A stretch of 64,000 nt of DNA. It comes from an uncultured Planctomycetaceae bacterium. GTDB taxonomy: Bacteria > Planctomycetota > Planctomycetia > Planctomycetales > Planctomycetaceae. Each line of letters begins with the position of its first letter. The stretch's first letter is position 1. Under the pieces are notes generated by a model. That model worked only from the letters and a program-made list of their open reading frames with translations, had not been told where the DNA came from and ran no database searches. The translations under genes and the position numbers were made by a program. Where the stretch lies: positions 22,474 through 86,473 of the forward strand of contig CALFSX010000091.1 in NCBI GenBank assembly GCA_937916515.1, in the 5' to 3' direction. This document shows, one piece after another, positions 9,193 through 17,771 of this stretch.

Positions 9193-9823
9193 TCGGCTGC
9201 ACCGGAAGTTCGCGGTTAACCGGTCTTCTTTCTTGCCCTGGCGACGACATGCGCGGCACTAAGTCTGCAATGTCTCTTCTCGACGATTGGACGGGGGCTG
9301 CAAATTTTAACTGCGTGTTACTGGTTCAAAATCGCCTTTTGGAGTTTGCGGTTTCCTGAGGTGTAACGCTACTGGCCCACTCGCACACTCAACGATGGCC
9401 TTGGCTCAGCAATCGAGTGGCCGCAATTGCCCTGGCCGGGGAAGTTTCTCTGGGTGTTGTCTTCTGGATTCTTTTGTGGACCAACTGAAGTTCTTCATCG
9501 CCCCAGCAGCCGCTGCTAACGGCTTTTGAATTTCATAGGAAAGGTAACATCATGCAGTAGGTCAATCTTCCCCAGTGCTGTACGCAATAGTGGCAAGCAG
9601 TACCATTGCCGTTTTCGAGGACTCATTCACGTTGGCTATCGCTGCAGCGTGCTGCGTCCGGCTGCATGATGGTCGTCCTGGTGAGTTCCTGAAAGAACTG
9701 ATTGGGCCATAATCCACTGAACTGCATTCTGCCGTACGCTGTTTTTGCTTCTGCTGGTTAATATTGCGACAACATCGATGATGATTCTGCCGTGATTTCG
9801 TTTACTTTGTTGAAGTTGCCGTC
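9193..9823. other. gene-poor stretch with coding remnants
   Basis: No intact gene. Several short stretches look like decayed membrane-protein coding sequence in shifting frames: around 9214-9360 (PVFFLALATTCAALSLQC and ILTACYWFKIAFWSLRFP), around 9370-9489 (RVAAIALAGEVSLGVVFWIL, ending LWTN and a stop) and around 9570-9712 (VLYAIVASSTIAVFEDSFTL, ending KELIGP and a stop). None has a start codon in the same frame. The end of the stretch must contain the promoter for the gene at 9824. Confidence 0.4.
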
Positions 9824-11074
9824 ATGACAGAGACTGATTCAGAACTCAATCCTACCGATGGACCATTATTGAGTGCGCGGCAATTGATCGGGATCGCCGG
9901 AATTGTTCTCGCTGTCGTCGGCGCATTTTCGCCGGTACTGGATTTCCGCGGAGCACCCCAGAGTTTCGTGACGGTTGGCAATATGGTCGCAGCGATCGTC
10001 CTTGCCAGTGGTGCTGCATCGGCATGGGCGATCAATATTCGAAAGCCGCTGCGACAGCTGGCGTCCGGCGTCCTGACATTGCTTATCGTTTCTGCTGACT
10101 TCGTGTCACTGTGGTTTCACGAAGTTCGACAGCCAGCAGTCAAAGGCTGGTTTGGGACTTATCAGACAGACTTCCATACCAGCGGATGGATTCTGCTGTT
10201 GCTGGGCGGAGTGCTGCAGGTTGCGTCTGGCTGGAATGTCCGCCGACAACTCAAGTCCACCTTGCAGTCGCTGCAACAGCCTTGGATGATTACCTGGATT
10301 TCACACTCGTACGGTTTGATCGCCTGGCTGTTTCTGTGGATGGTGCTGTTTGCTATTGGGCACGACGCCCCCCATGTTCGAGACATGTTTCGCCAATATT
10401 CAAATGAACTGTTGATCTTCAAATGTCTGCTATTGACGACCAGTATTGCATTTATCCTGATTAGCTTTTCAAATCAGAGGCTGCTGAACGCCACCAGACG
10501 GCCTTGGCCACGAACAGTTCACTTCTTTCTGTGGGGGCCGATGGTACTGGTCTTTCTGTTCGAAGTGGCCACTGCCAGTTCGCTGGGACCGAGTGACTGG
10601 ATGGTCATCGCGGGGCCGGTGATCGCGTTGCTGTCTGTACTCTCGATCAGTTTTTCGAGGCACCGGCTGACCGGTGTCGTTAAGCGACCTCTGCCACGCC
10701 CCGTCATTCGGATCACATGGATGATTGTCGCCATGTTCGCCGTGCTGCTTTCGGTGCTGACTGAATTTGGTGAGTTCGGTGTGGTGGCCAGTCCTGGGAT
10801 TGCCTTCCTTGCTCTTGCTCAGGCCGTGTGTTCGACGAATCCCCGGATCAGGCAAGGTGTCGTCGCCTGCAACGCGGTGATCCTCGTCGCAGTCGTCATG
10901 CTGCTGATCAGTGAGATTCCGCACGAGTTACCGAAAATCGCCGGACTTGCAGAGCATGAAGGAAAAGTCGTGTTGACACTGATTGGGCTCTGGTTGGTTT
11001 TTGTAAGCGTCGTCTTGCGGACGTACGAGCCTACCCTGATGAGCCCGAGCCCTGATACAGTGGCGGGAAGTTAA
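9824..11074 (+). CDS. polytopic membrane protein, unknown function
   Basis: 416 residues, ATG start (MTETDSELNPTDGPLL). After about 20 polar residues there are about ten hydrophobic segments: roughly residues 21-40, 49-69, 77-95, 123-142, 162-187, 203-222, 240-260, 266-284, 303-345, 350-370 and 383-405. Short arginine-rich loops (NIRKPLRQ, NVRRQLK, NATRRPWPRTVH, SRHRLTGVVKRPLPRPVIR) fit cytoplasmic connections. No conserved motif ties it to a transporter family. It stands 51 bases before the WD40 lipoprotein gene on the same strand and may share its transcript. Confidence 0.8.
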   Translation: MTETDSELNPTDGPLLSARQLIGIAGIVLAVVGAFSPVLDFRGAPQSFVTVGNMVAAIVLASGAASAWAINIRKPLRQLASGVLTLLIVSADFVSLWFHEVRQPAVKGWFGTYQTDFHTSGWILLLLGGVLQVASGWNVRRQLKSTLQSLQQPWMITWISHSYGLIAWLFLWMVLFAIGHDAPHVRDMFRQYSNELLIFKCLLLTTSIAFILISFSNQRLLNATRRPWPRTVHFFLWGPMVLVFLFEVATASSLGPSDWMVIAGPVIALLSVLSISFSRHRLTGVVKRPLPRPVIRITWMIVAMFAVLLSVLTEFGEFGVVASPGIAFLALAQAVCSTNPRIRQGVVACNAVILVAVVMLLISEIPHELPKIAGLAEHEGKVVLTLIGLWLVFVSVVLRTYEPTLMSPSPDTVAGS

Positions 11075-11125
11075 AAAGGTGATCGAATCACATTCAGCCT
11101 GAACCGAACTCCTGAAAAGAAACCG

Positions 11126-12160
11126 ATGACAAAACAAATATCGAATTGCGGGATTTGGATCATGGCTTTGCTTTGTGTCGGATGTGATCCGCCGGAAAAC
11201 ACGTCGACACCGGCGTCCAGAGCTGCACCCGCTGAAAGAACTCGACCGTTCACTTTCAACAGCAGCGATGCGACATACTGCATCAGGTTCAGCCCTGACG
11301 GAAAAACACTGGCTTCGGCAAGCAAGGTCGTCTCATTGTGGGACGTGCAGACTCGACAGGAATCCGCCAGGCTCACCGGGCATCGCTATCCTGCCGTCTC
11401 ATTAGCTTTCACTCCGGACGGAAACTTCCTGGCTTCCGTCTGTGACGACTACCACACAAAAAAGGGTGAGATACTCGTCTGGGACGTCAGGACGAAGAGT
11501 GTCAGTCGAACCCTGGAATCGCAGGACGTGTACTTCTCGTTTGTCTGTTTCAGCCCGGACGGCAAGACCCTGGCGTCCGCTGGTCCTCGGAATTCGATCA
11601 CATTATGGGATGTTGAGACATGGACACCAATGCGAACTCTGGAACCTCATAACAATCCGGTTCACTGTGTGGAATTCAGTCCAGACGGAAAATTGCTCGC
11701 TGCCGGAGTGTCTCATTACAACCGCGAAACACAAAATGCCGAAGTCAAACTCTGGGATGTGGAATCGGGCGAAGAAATCGGAACCCTGGAGCATCGCTGG
11801 GATATCAGGACCGTTTGCTTCAGCCCTGACGGCACGACACTCGCTGTCGCAAATCCGGGGCAAATCATCCTGTGGGATGTCGAAACACAAGTGGAACAGA
11901 AGCGGTTCGAGGATTCATTTTCCAGCTGGGCGACGTATAGCCCGGATGGGTCATTGATCGCTATGCGTGGCCCGAAAGTCATCACACTTTATGACACCGA
12001 ATCCTGGCAAGAGATCGGTCGGCAGGAAGTCGGAATCCTTTCAAACCAGGCATTCTTTAGTCCCGATGGAAAATCGCTGGCATGGGGATCTGTGGCGAAG
12101 GGCGAACCCATCAGGTTGTGGGATCTGACCCAGCTGAAGCCGCTGGGCAGCTCTCCATAA
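11126..12160 (+). CDS. WD40-repeat lipoprotein
   Basis: 344 residues. A signal peptide ends in a lipobox (ALLCVGC, Cys at about residue 17), so the mature protein is lipid-anchored outside the cytoplasmic membrane. After a Pro/Ala-rich linker come seven blades of a WD40 propeller, each with an F-S-P-D-G-K-x-L-A core (FSPDGKTLASAS, FTPDGNFLASV, FSPDGKTLASAG, FSPDGKLLAAG, FSPDGTTLAVA, YSPDGSLIAM, FSPDGKSLAWG) and most ending in LWDV-like strands. WD40 propellers are binding scaffolds with no catalytic activity of their own. The partner is unknown; such lipoproteins are common in planctomycetes. Confidence 0.9.
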   Translation: MTKQISNCGIWIMALLCVGCDPPENTSTPASRAAPAERTRPFTFNSSDATYCIRFSPDGKTLASASKVVSLWDVQTRQESARLTGHRYPAVSLAFTPDGNFLASVCDDYHTKKGEILVWDVRTKSVSRTLESQDVYFSFVCFSPDGKTLASAGPRNSITLWDVETWTPMRTLEPHNNPVHCVEFSPDGKLLAAGVSHYNRETQNAEVKLWDVESGEEIGTLEHRWDIRTVCFSPDGTTLAVANPGQIILWDVETQVEQKRFEDSFSSWATYSPDGSLIAMRGPKVITLYDTESWQEIGRQEVGILSNQAFFSPDGKSLAWGSVAKGEPIRLWDLTQLKPLGSSP

Positions 12161-12621
12161 ATGAGGAATCGATTCATGCCCAGTTCGTTAGGCTTCTTAC
12201 GGAGTCAAACTTGTGCAGATTGGGTCGACGTTTCTGAGCGACAGTTCGAATCGCCGGATGCACAACCTCAGTAGAGTCTTGGATACAAGTTGGGCCGGCT
12301 TGTACCACTCACTCGCGCATGAAAAAGGCCGCCTGTCGGGAGGACAGGCGACCTGGGAATGTTGGCAGCTGAGTTGCCTCAACTACCAGCAGTGACTCCC
12401 GACGCAATCAACCAACACAAAAGTTTTGCTTCAAAGAATAGCGTTGTTCTAGTCGGCTCGTTCTGAATGGCCAGAACCAACAGCTACAGGCAATTTGCTT
12501 TAGCTGAATAGCGACAGCATTGTTGCACGGCAACCTGAAATGAAGCATGCCCTTAAGCCTTGTTGACCTAAGGGCACGCACACCAAAAATCAGATGATTT
12601 GGACTGCCAGTGCAAACAGCA
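12161..12621. other. convergent spacer between WD40 and glutamine synthetase genes
   Basis: 460 bases between two genes that face each other. It contains the minus-strand terminator at 12322-12350 and a second hairpin (TGCCCTTA / TAAGGGCA, 12548-12575) without a T run. No gene is seen. Confidence 0.5.
12322..12350 (-). terminator. probable glutamine synthetase terminator
   Basis: Read on the minus strand, the stem CGCCTGTC / GACAGGCG (eight pairs, loop CTCCC) is followed by GGCCTTTTT. It lies 270 bases beyond the glutamine synthetase stop, which gives a long 3' untranslated region. Confidence 0.7.
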
Positions 12622-13635
12622 CTAAACAGCGCCCTTCACTGTCTTAACGATTTCAGCTGCAACGCGGTAAGGGTCTGCGTTTGAAGCTGGACGTCGGTCT
12701 TCCAACCAGCCCTTCCAACCAGAAGTCACTGTTGCCAGTGGAATTCGAATCGACGCACCTCGGTCAGAAACACCGTAGCTGAATTTGTCGATGGACTGAG
12801 TTTCGTGAAGGCCGGTCAGACGTTTGTCGTTGTCTGCACCGTACACGCTGATGTGTTCTTTGATGCGAGGACCGAAGGCTTCGCAGATCTTGTCATAGAC
12901 AGCTTTGTCGCCAGCAGTTCGCAGAACTGTATTTGAAAAGTTCGCGTGCATTCCGGAACCGTTCCAGTCTGTCGGTCCCAGTGGTTTTGGGTGCCAGTTG
13001 ATAGCCAGACCGTACTTTTCGCCGGTTCGTTCCAGTAGATATCGAGCGATCCAAAGTTCGTCGCCCGCTTTGGCAGCGCCTTTTGCGAAGCCCTGGAATT
13101 CCCATTGACCGGCAGCAACTTCAGCGTTGATACCTTCAATGTTCAGTCCGGCATCAAGACACATTTCCAGGTGTTCTTCGATGACTTCACGACCGAAAGC
13201 ATTCTTGGAACCGACGGAGCAGTAGTAAGGCCCCTGAGGAGCTGGGTAGCCGCCTTGTGGGAAGCCCAGCGGCAGGTTGTGTTCTGGATCCCACAGGAAG
13301 TATTCCTGTTCAAAACCGAACCAGAAATCATCGTCGTCGTCATCGATTGTGGCACGGCCGTTTGATTCATGGGCAGAACCGTCTGCGTTCAGGACTTCCG
13401 TCATGACAAGCCACGAATTGCCGCTGCGTCCTGGATCCGGATAGCAGGCAACTGGCTTCAGCAGGCAATCTGATGAGCCCCCTTCGGCCTGTTGAGTTGA
13501 GCTTCCGTCGAACGACCACATCGGGCAATCTTCGACGTTTCCGCTGAAGTCATCAACGACCTTGGTCTTGCTTCGAAGGCTCTGTGTTGGCTTATATCCG
13601 TCCAACCAAAGGTATTCCAATTTTGCTTTCGCCAT
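12622..13635 (-). CDS. glnII: type II (eukaryote-like) glutamine synthetase
   Basis: Makes glutamine from glutamate, ammonia and ATP in the cytoplasm. At 337 residues it is the short GSII type, not the ~470-residue GSI. It shows the N-terminal grasp domain (LEYLWLDGY), WSFDGSSTQQAEG (about 40-52), the metal-binding FGFEQEYFLWD (Glu109, Glu111), GINAEVAAGQWEFQ (Glu172, Glu179), the ammonium/ATP region INWHPKPLGPTDWNGSGMH with HANFSN, HETQSIDKFSYGVSDRGASI and the C-terminal EDRRPASNADPYRVA. It lacks the adenylylation-loop tyrosine of GSI, so control must be transcriptional or by feedback. The start has a strong AGGAGT site. No glnB or amt gene is adjacent. Confidence 0.96.
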   Translation of the reverse strand: MAKAKLEYLWLDGYKPTQSLRSKTKVVDDFSGNVEDCPMWSFDGSSTQQAEGGSSDCLLKPVACYPDPGRSGNSWLVMTEVLNADGSAHESNGRATIDDDDDDFWFGFEQEYFLWDPEHNLPLGFPQGGYPAPQGPYYCSVGSKNAFGREVIEEHLEMCLDAGLNIEGINAEVAAGQWEFQGFAKGAAKAGDELWIARYLLERTGEKYGLAINWHPKPLGPTDWNGSGMHANFSNTVLRTAGDKAVYDKICEAFGPRIKEHISVYGADNDKRLTGLHETQSIDKFSYGVSDRGASIRIPLATVTSGWKGWLEDRRPASNADPYRVAAEIVKTVKGAV

Positions 13636-14515
13636 GCTTTTAAACTCCTCCAGTTACAACTGCTGTCTCTGCCGCATTTTCCGTGAAATTCACTGTGTGC
13701 TCTGCGGGATGCGAAACCCGCATTCTCCTGTTTTGTGGGTGCTTGAAGCGACGTCACACGCTGACGTCAAAACTAATAAAAACCTCAAAAACCAACTGCA
13801 GATTTCCATTGGGTGGATAGAAATTCACCACCTGCCTGCAAAATGAGCAACCATGCTAATCCCTTTGGCATGTTTTCATCAGAAGCCCTCGTAAAGCTCC
13901 GGAATCTGGTATAACGCATACGCTATGCCAATCAAACCACTTGGGCGGATTCGATCCCAGAATTGCAACTTGGTCAACGTTTTGACTGCGTATCTTCTGG
14001 CTTTGGCCCACCAATGGGTTGCTCTGGTCGTTGGTACAACCGGAGACGAAATTCGGTCGCCCGTTCTTTAGGCGACCCGGCGTTTAAGCAGGTCCAGCTT
14101 TTCAGCGGAACGCGGATACTTCTGTTGGTTCGGATTTACGCCAGCGGTTTGCATCTGATTGGCGAAGGTGAAACAGCATTGGTGTCGAGAGAAGACGCCA
14201 CGCGAAACAGATTCTCTGCAGGTTAGAATCCAGGGCGCTCAGGACTTCACGGTTTTCGTGCTTCGAAACGCTTGGCTGGTTTCGCTTAGGAGTTCTGCTT
14301 CGCTGGGGCAATCAGACTCGCTGCGGCCGATCGTGAGTCAGCCATGCTTCAGTTGCGCCGTCGATTTAAGAACGTTCCTGACAGGAAGGTCCGCCAACGG
14401 TAGTGTCTGCTCACGGTCGAATGATCTTTGCTTTTGGGGAAGAGTTGGGTTTGGTCGAATACGTTCGCCGCAAGACCCAGTCGTTAACCATGAGTCGAAT
14501 TGTCAGACGCTAATG
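13636..14515. other. 880-base gene-free stretch
   Basis: Upstream of glutamine synthetase and downstream of the sulfotransferase gene, both on the minus strand. Open frames inside (13963-14226, 14159-14593) have no family features and overlap each other, so I treat them as chance. A small hairpin (TGCGGG / CCCGCA, 13706-13725) is visible. I looked for a sigma-54 type -24/-12 pair before glnII and found none that fits. Confidence 0.45.
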
Positions 14516-15685
14516 TCAGGCGGCGACTTTTGTTGTGTCAACTGTCGCACTCAAAGTGCCTGGTTCCGGGTATCCAAATCGATCGAATGCTGACTTCAGT
14601 TCTTCGTAAGTTCGGCTGACCAATGCAGGGTCATCCTGAAACTCGTTTTTCTTGTACCGTCGCAACGAAGCAAGTTCGGGAAGTAAAGCCTGTTTTAGGT
14701 GGGTGGACCCTTCAAGTTCCAGGGTTTCGTAAGCAAGCCCCAGTTCTTTTATTGGATTCGCTTCCAGGTTTTCGTAGCACAGTTCGTGAAGATTTCCGTT
14801 GGGGATCAGGTCGCGATCCTGTTCGTAGCGTTCGAACGCAAACTGATAAGTTCCGATAATTTCATCTTCCACATTTTTGAAGACCGGTTTTCCCAACGTG
14901 TTTTCTTCAATCATGCGACGACGCAGGTGGCAGCCTGAACGAATGACGTGGTAGGGATTGCGGTGGATGTAGATAAACTTCGCATCCGGAAACAGTTCCA
15001 GCAGCGTTTTAACGTGGAAGGTGTGAAACGGAGACTTCAACATGATTCGCTTCTGCGATTTATATGTCATCTTCTTCAGCAGATGTACCAGGCACGTCTT
15101 GTAACGTTCCAGGTCGGAGGTCGGAATACTGTCAAAGTCAAGGTCCTTCCAGAATCGTTGCAGATCGTGTGGGCGAGACAAAAACATGTAGGGTGACACC
15201 TGGCTCATGATGGCCGTGGCGATGTCATCTTCCTGAGGAGCGTCCCAGGAAACCTTCATGTTGTCCATAGGCCTCGCCTTAGGCACAAATGGGGCCGTCA
15301 GCTTCTTGGCGACTGTTTCGGTTAACAGAAAATGCCATGGGAATAGTGCCTGGTACAGTCCCAGGTGGCCGAACTGCGGATCGTGGCTAAGCAGGTTCTG
15401 CAGTAAAGTTGTTCCGCTCCGCCAGAAGCCAAGTACAATCAGCGGAGGATCCGTCAATTCTGTGCGAGCAATCGCTTTACCATATACTAGTGATTCCAAC
15501 GCTCCCATGCCGGAATTAAACGTCGCTGTCATCGGCAGCGGCAGGAACTTGTGAAGGCGCGACCAGTGGATGGATGGGCGTGAACGCATCAGACGCCATA
15601 ATCCGGAAATATTCATTCCGTTCCACATGGTAAGTCCGCCTTGCGATCGTGCGACAGGGCGGCGTTGCTGTTTTTCTTTTGTCAT
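14516..15685 (-). CDS. sulfotransferase family protein
   Basis: 389 residues. Sulfotransferases move sulfate from PAPS to a hydroxyl or amine of a carbohydrate, lipid or protein. The PAPS 5'-phosphosulfate loop is seen as LGFWRSGTTLLQNLLSHDP (residues 85-103), and the 3'-phosphate site as FIYIHRNPYHVIRSG in the middle, where Arg and Ser are the ligands. The K-S-P-F-H-T-F-H stretch before it is typical of the bacterial Sulfotransfer_3 group. There is no signal peptide or clear membrane anchor. An ATG further in (MWNGMNISG) is an alternative start. Planctomycetes often carry many sulfotransferases and sulfatases; the acceptor here is unknown and no PAPS synthesis gene is near. Confidence 0.9.
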   Translation of the reverse strand: MTKEKQQRRPVARSQGGLTMWNGMNISGLWRLMRSRPSIHWSRLHKFLPLPMTATFNSGMGALESLVYGKAIARTELTDPPLIVLGFWRSGTTLLQNLLSHDPQFGHLGLYQALFPWHFLLTETVAKKLTAPFVPKARPMDNMKVSWDAPQEDDIATAIMSQVSPYMFLSRPHDLQRFWKDLDFDSIPTSDLERYKTCLVHLLKKMTYKSQKRIMLKSPFHTFHVKTLLELFPDAKFIYIHRNPYHVIRSGCHLRRRMIEENTLGKPVFKNVEDEIIGTYQFAFERYEQDRDLIPNGNLHELCYENLEANPIKELGLAYETLELEGSTHLKQALLPELASLRRYKKNEFQDDPALVSRTYEELKSAFDRFGYPEPGTLSATVDTTKVAA

Positions 15686-15789
15686 TCGTGAAGTCTCTCG
15701 GCGAACCTTGCCGGTACCAACCTACGTGCTGCAGCAAGTGCGCACAAAAGTGCGGGCAGGTCAATCTGATACTGTCTGCTATGCTTCTC

Positions 15790-15902
15790 ATCGGCACGCA
15801 CCGGTGTATGCTGTGAGTCCGATTCTGTAGGCGGTCCAACTACCGACAGGCAGTTTCTGAAGCGCCTAAGTGCTCTGGACGTTGGGACCGCCCCTTTTTT
15901 TT
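15790..15902 (+). ncRNA. candidate small RNA or leader ending in a terminator
   Basis: A stem-loop closes 15831-15840 (GCGGTCCAAC) with 15881-15892 (GTTGGGACCGCC, one bulged base) around a 40-base structured interior and is followed directly by a run of Ts (about 15895-15902). That is a terminator, yet no plus-strand gene precedes it: the sulfotransferase upstream is on the other strand. A transcript starting around 15780 would be about 110 bases long. It could be an independent small RNA or an attenuated leader of the methyltransferase gene at 15987. A TATGCT at 15779-15784 is a weak -10 candidate. No known RNA family recognised. Confidence 0.4.
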
Positions 15903-15986
15903 AAGCAAAACGTGTTCCGCGAACATGCTTAAAACGTTTAGTGTCAGTAACACAGAACTCATTTAACTCAACAGGCCGCAAAAATC

Positions 15987-16712
15987 ATGGTGACACCGCT
16001 GGCGCAAAAATCCACCACGGAAGAAATCCGTCAACGCTTTGATGGTGACGTTGAACGCTTTTCTCAGCTGGAAACCGGGCAAACTGCAACAATTGACGCG
16101 CCTTTGGCCATGCAATTGATCACCAATGCGGCAGTCGCCTCAACGCAGCCAATTCGTCGAGTTCTGGATATTGGCTGTGGTGCCGGCAACAACACCATCA
16201 AACTTCGTCAAATTGCCGGACACGATTTTGATGCAGATTTGCTGGATCTAAGCGCACCGATGTTAGCGAAAGCTGCCGAACGCGTGACGGACGTCAACGG
16301 CGGAAAGGTTACCACGATTCATGCGGACTTTCGTACGGCTGAATTCGAACCGGAATCTTTTGATGTCATTCTGGCGGCGGCCGTGTTGCACCATTTGCGT
16401 GACGATACGGATTGGCTGACGACGTTTCAGAAGATTTACGACATTCTGGCTCCCGGTGGGAGCGTGTGGATTACTGATCTGGTGTCTCATGAAACAGCCA
16501 GCGTGCACGCCATGATGTGGGACCGCTATGGAGACTACCTGACCGAGTTGGGTGGCGCAGAATATCGGCAGAAAGTATTTGACTATATCGACAAAGAGGA
16601 CTCACCCCGCCCCGTCACCTATCAGTTGGATTTGCTGAAAACCGTCGGGTTCAGGCACGTCGAATTGTTGCACAAAAATTCCTGCTTTGCGGCCTTCGGT
16701 GCGATCAAGTAG
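15987..16712 (+). CDS. class I SAM-dependent methyltransferase
   Basis: 241 residues. The Rossmann-fold motif I is VLDIGCGAGNN (about residues 59-69), acidic motif II follows as LLDLSAPML, motif III as IHADFRTAEF, and motif IV as FDVILAAAVLHHLRDD. The later LAPGGSVWITDLVSHE is typical of methyltransferase type 11/12 small-molecule enzymes. It has neither the PCQ/ENV motifs of cytosine-C5 nor the D/N-PP-Y motif of amino DNA methyltransferases, so it does not look like a restriction-modification partner for the convergent gene nine bases downstream. The start has no strong ribosome-binding site. Substrate unknown. Confidence 0.88.
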   Translation: MVTPLAQKSTTEEIRQRFDGDVERFSQLETGQTATIDAPLAMQLITNAAVASTQPIRRVLDIGCGAGNNTIKLRQIAGHDFDADLLDLSAPMLAKAAERVTDVNGGKVTTIHADFRTAEFEPESFDVILAAAVLHHLRDDTDWLTTFQKIYDILAPGGSVWITDLVSHETASVHAMMWDRYGDYLTELGGAEYRQKVFDYIDKEDSPRPVTYQLDLLKTVGFRHVELLHKNSCFAAFGAIK

Positions 16713-16721
16713 CGGCAAAAG

Positions 16722-17552
16722 TTATTGCTTTTTGTCAGGCACCGGCATTTCGAACAGTTGCACCGGATTCAGTTTGAACTGCAGCATCTTTGCGGTTTCT
16801 CGACCGTTGTCGCCACCTTTTCGCTGCATCGAAATACGACCGATCTTCAGATTGCCAGCTCGCGTCATAACAACGTCGCCTTCGCTGAAAAATTTAATGG
16901 CATCGTTCGTACTTCGAAGCAACCATTCCGGTTTGTCTCGCCCTTTGTAAGTCACCATAAACCACGTGGCTGAATGTTCTCCATCGCCGGCCAGCAGGTC
17001 TGATACGATTTCATCTTTCCTGCTGGCGAAGAACTTCAGCACGGATTTCTGCGTTTTCTGATCCAGTTCGTCCAGATACATTCGTTCGTCATTGCGGCTG
17101 AGTTTGTGGGGTGGTGTTTCTCCGACATAAAGTTTCAGTGCTTTCATGACGTCGGCAGGCATGTTCCACATCTCCGCGTACGCAGCCAGCCACCGTTTAT
17201 CAATTTGGTTGAATCCGTTTGCACTGCTGACCAGTTTGATGGAAATGCGTTCGATTGATTTTCCGGATGCAGATTCAACCGTAACTTCCACGTCTGCTTT
17301 TGCGCCGTGCGGTTTCGCAGCACTGACGCTTTTGATTTCCGCAAGATCGTGGTTCATTGATGTCAGCCACTGGCGAGCGTCTTCGTCGGTCTTCCAGTTC
17401 TTGAACTTGTCTTGAATGTCGTCTTCGTTTTGAAATCCATTTTTGGCGGTGCGCGAACCCAGTTGCACTTTCGCGGCGTCAGCGTCCTGAGCGTGCACGG
17501 TTGTAGCGGATAGCAACTGAAGAATGAAAATTGCTGTGGCAATCAGCTTCAT
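16722..17552 (-). CDS. exported HinP1I-like restriction endonuclease homologue
   Basis: 276 residues from the ATG at 17552; a TTG at 17564 would add four. The N-terminus is a good signal peptide: MKLIATAIFILQLL, then SATTVHA before QDAD. From VQLGSRTAKNGFQNEDDI to its end the mature protein follows the type II enzyme HinP1I (GCGC cutter, about 247 residues) as I remember it: NWKTDEDARQWLTSM, NGFNQIDKRWLAAYAEMW, LAGDGEHSATW and, near the C-terminus, ISMQRKGGDNGRETAKMLQF. In HinP1I the active site is S-D-x18-Q-x-K; here it reads A-D...S-I-K (D91, S108, K110 counted from the TTG), so the Gln is replaced by Ser. A restriction-enzyme fold with a signal peptide and no DNA methyltransferase beside it suggests an exported nuclease or a DNA-binding protein. 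Activity is uncertain. Confidence 0.85.
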   Translation of the reverse strand: MKLIATAIFILQLLSATTVHAQDADAAKVQLGSRTAKNGFQNEDDIQDKFKNWKTDEDARQWLTSMNHDLAEIKSVSAAKPHGAKADVEVTVESASGKSIERISIKLVSSANGFNQIDKRWLAAYAEMWNMPADVMKALKLYVGETPPHKLSRNDERMYLDELDQKTQKSVLKFFASRKDEIVSDLLAGDGEHSATWFMVTYKGRDKPEWLLRSTNDAIKFFSEGDVVMTRAGNLKIGRISMQRKGGDNGRETAKMLQFKLNPVQLFEMPVPDKKQ

Positions 17553-17771
17553 GCGGGGGCTCAATTATTACGGGCTGGAAAATCGTGACATAAGTCAATC
17601 AGAATCTCAAACGGCCCGTCAGCAGTTTACGTTGATATTTGTCGCTGTGGCAAGTGACGCAGCAACTGTTGACGTTGGGGTGTGGTATTCACCGTGCCAG
17701 TATTTTGCGTATTTTTTTGCGAGCGTTAAGCTTCTCTTCCACCCCTGAGTTTTCGCCTGTAATCTGCTGAA

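Noticed and set aside
13636..13960. Sigma-54 promoter before glutamine synthetase
   Set aside because: A TTAGCATGGTTGCT on the minus strand looks similar, but the spacing between the GC elements is too short for a -24/-12 promoter.
14159..14593. Plus-strand open frame of 144 codons upstream of the sulfotransferase end
   Set aside because: Overlaps the sulfotransferase coding end and has a composition unlike proteins in the window.
15987..16712. Methyltransferase as the modification partner of the HinP1I homologue
   Set aside because: It has no cytosine-C5 (PCQ, ENV) or amino DNA methyltransferase (PPY) motif and resembles small-molecule methyltransferases; the genes are convergent.
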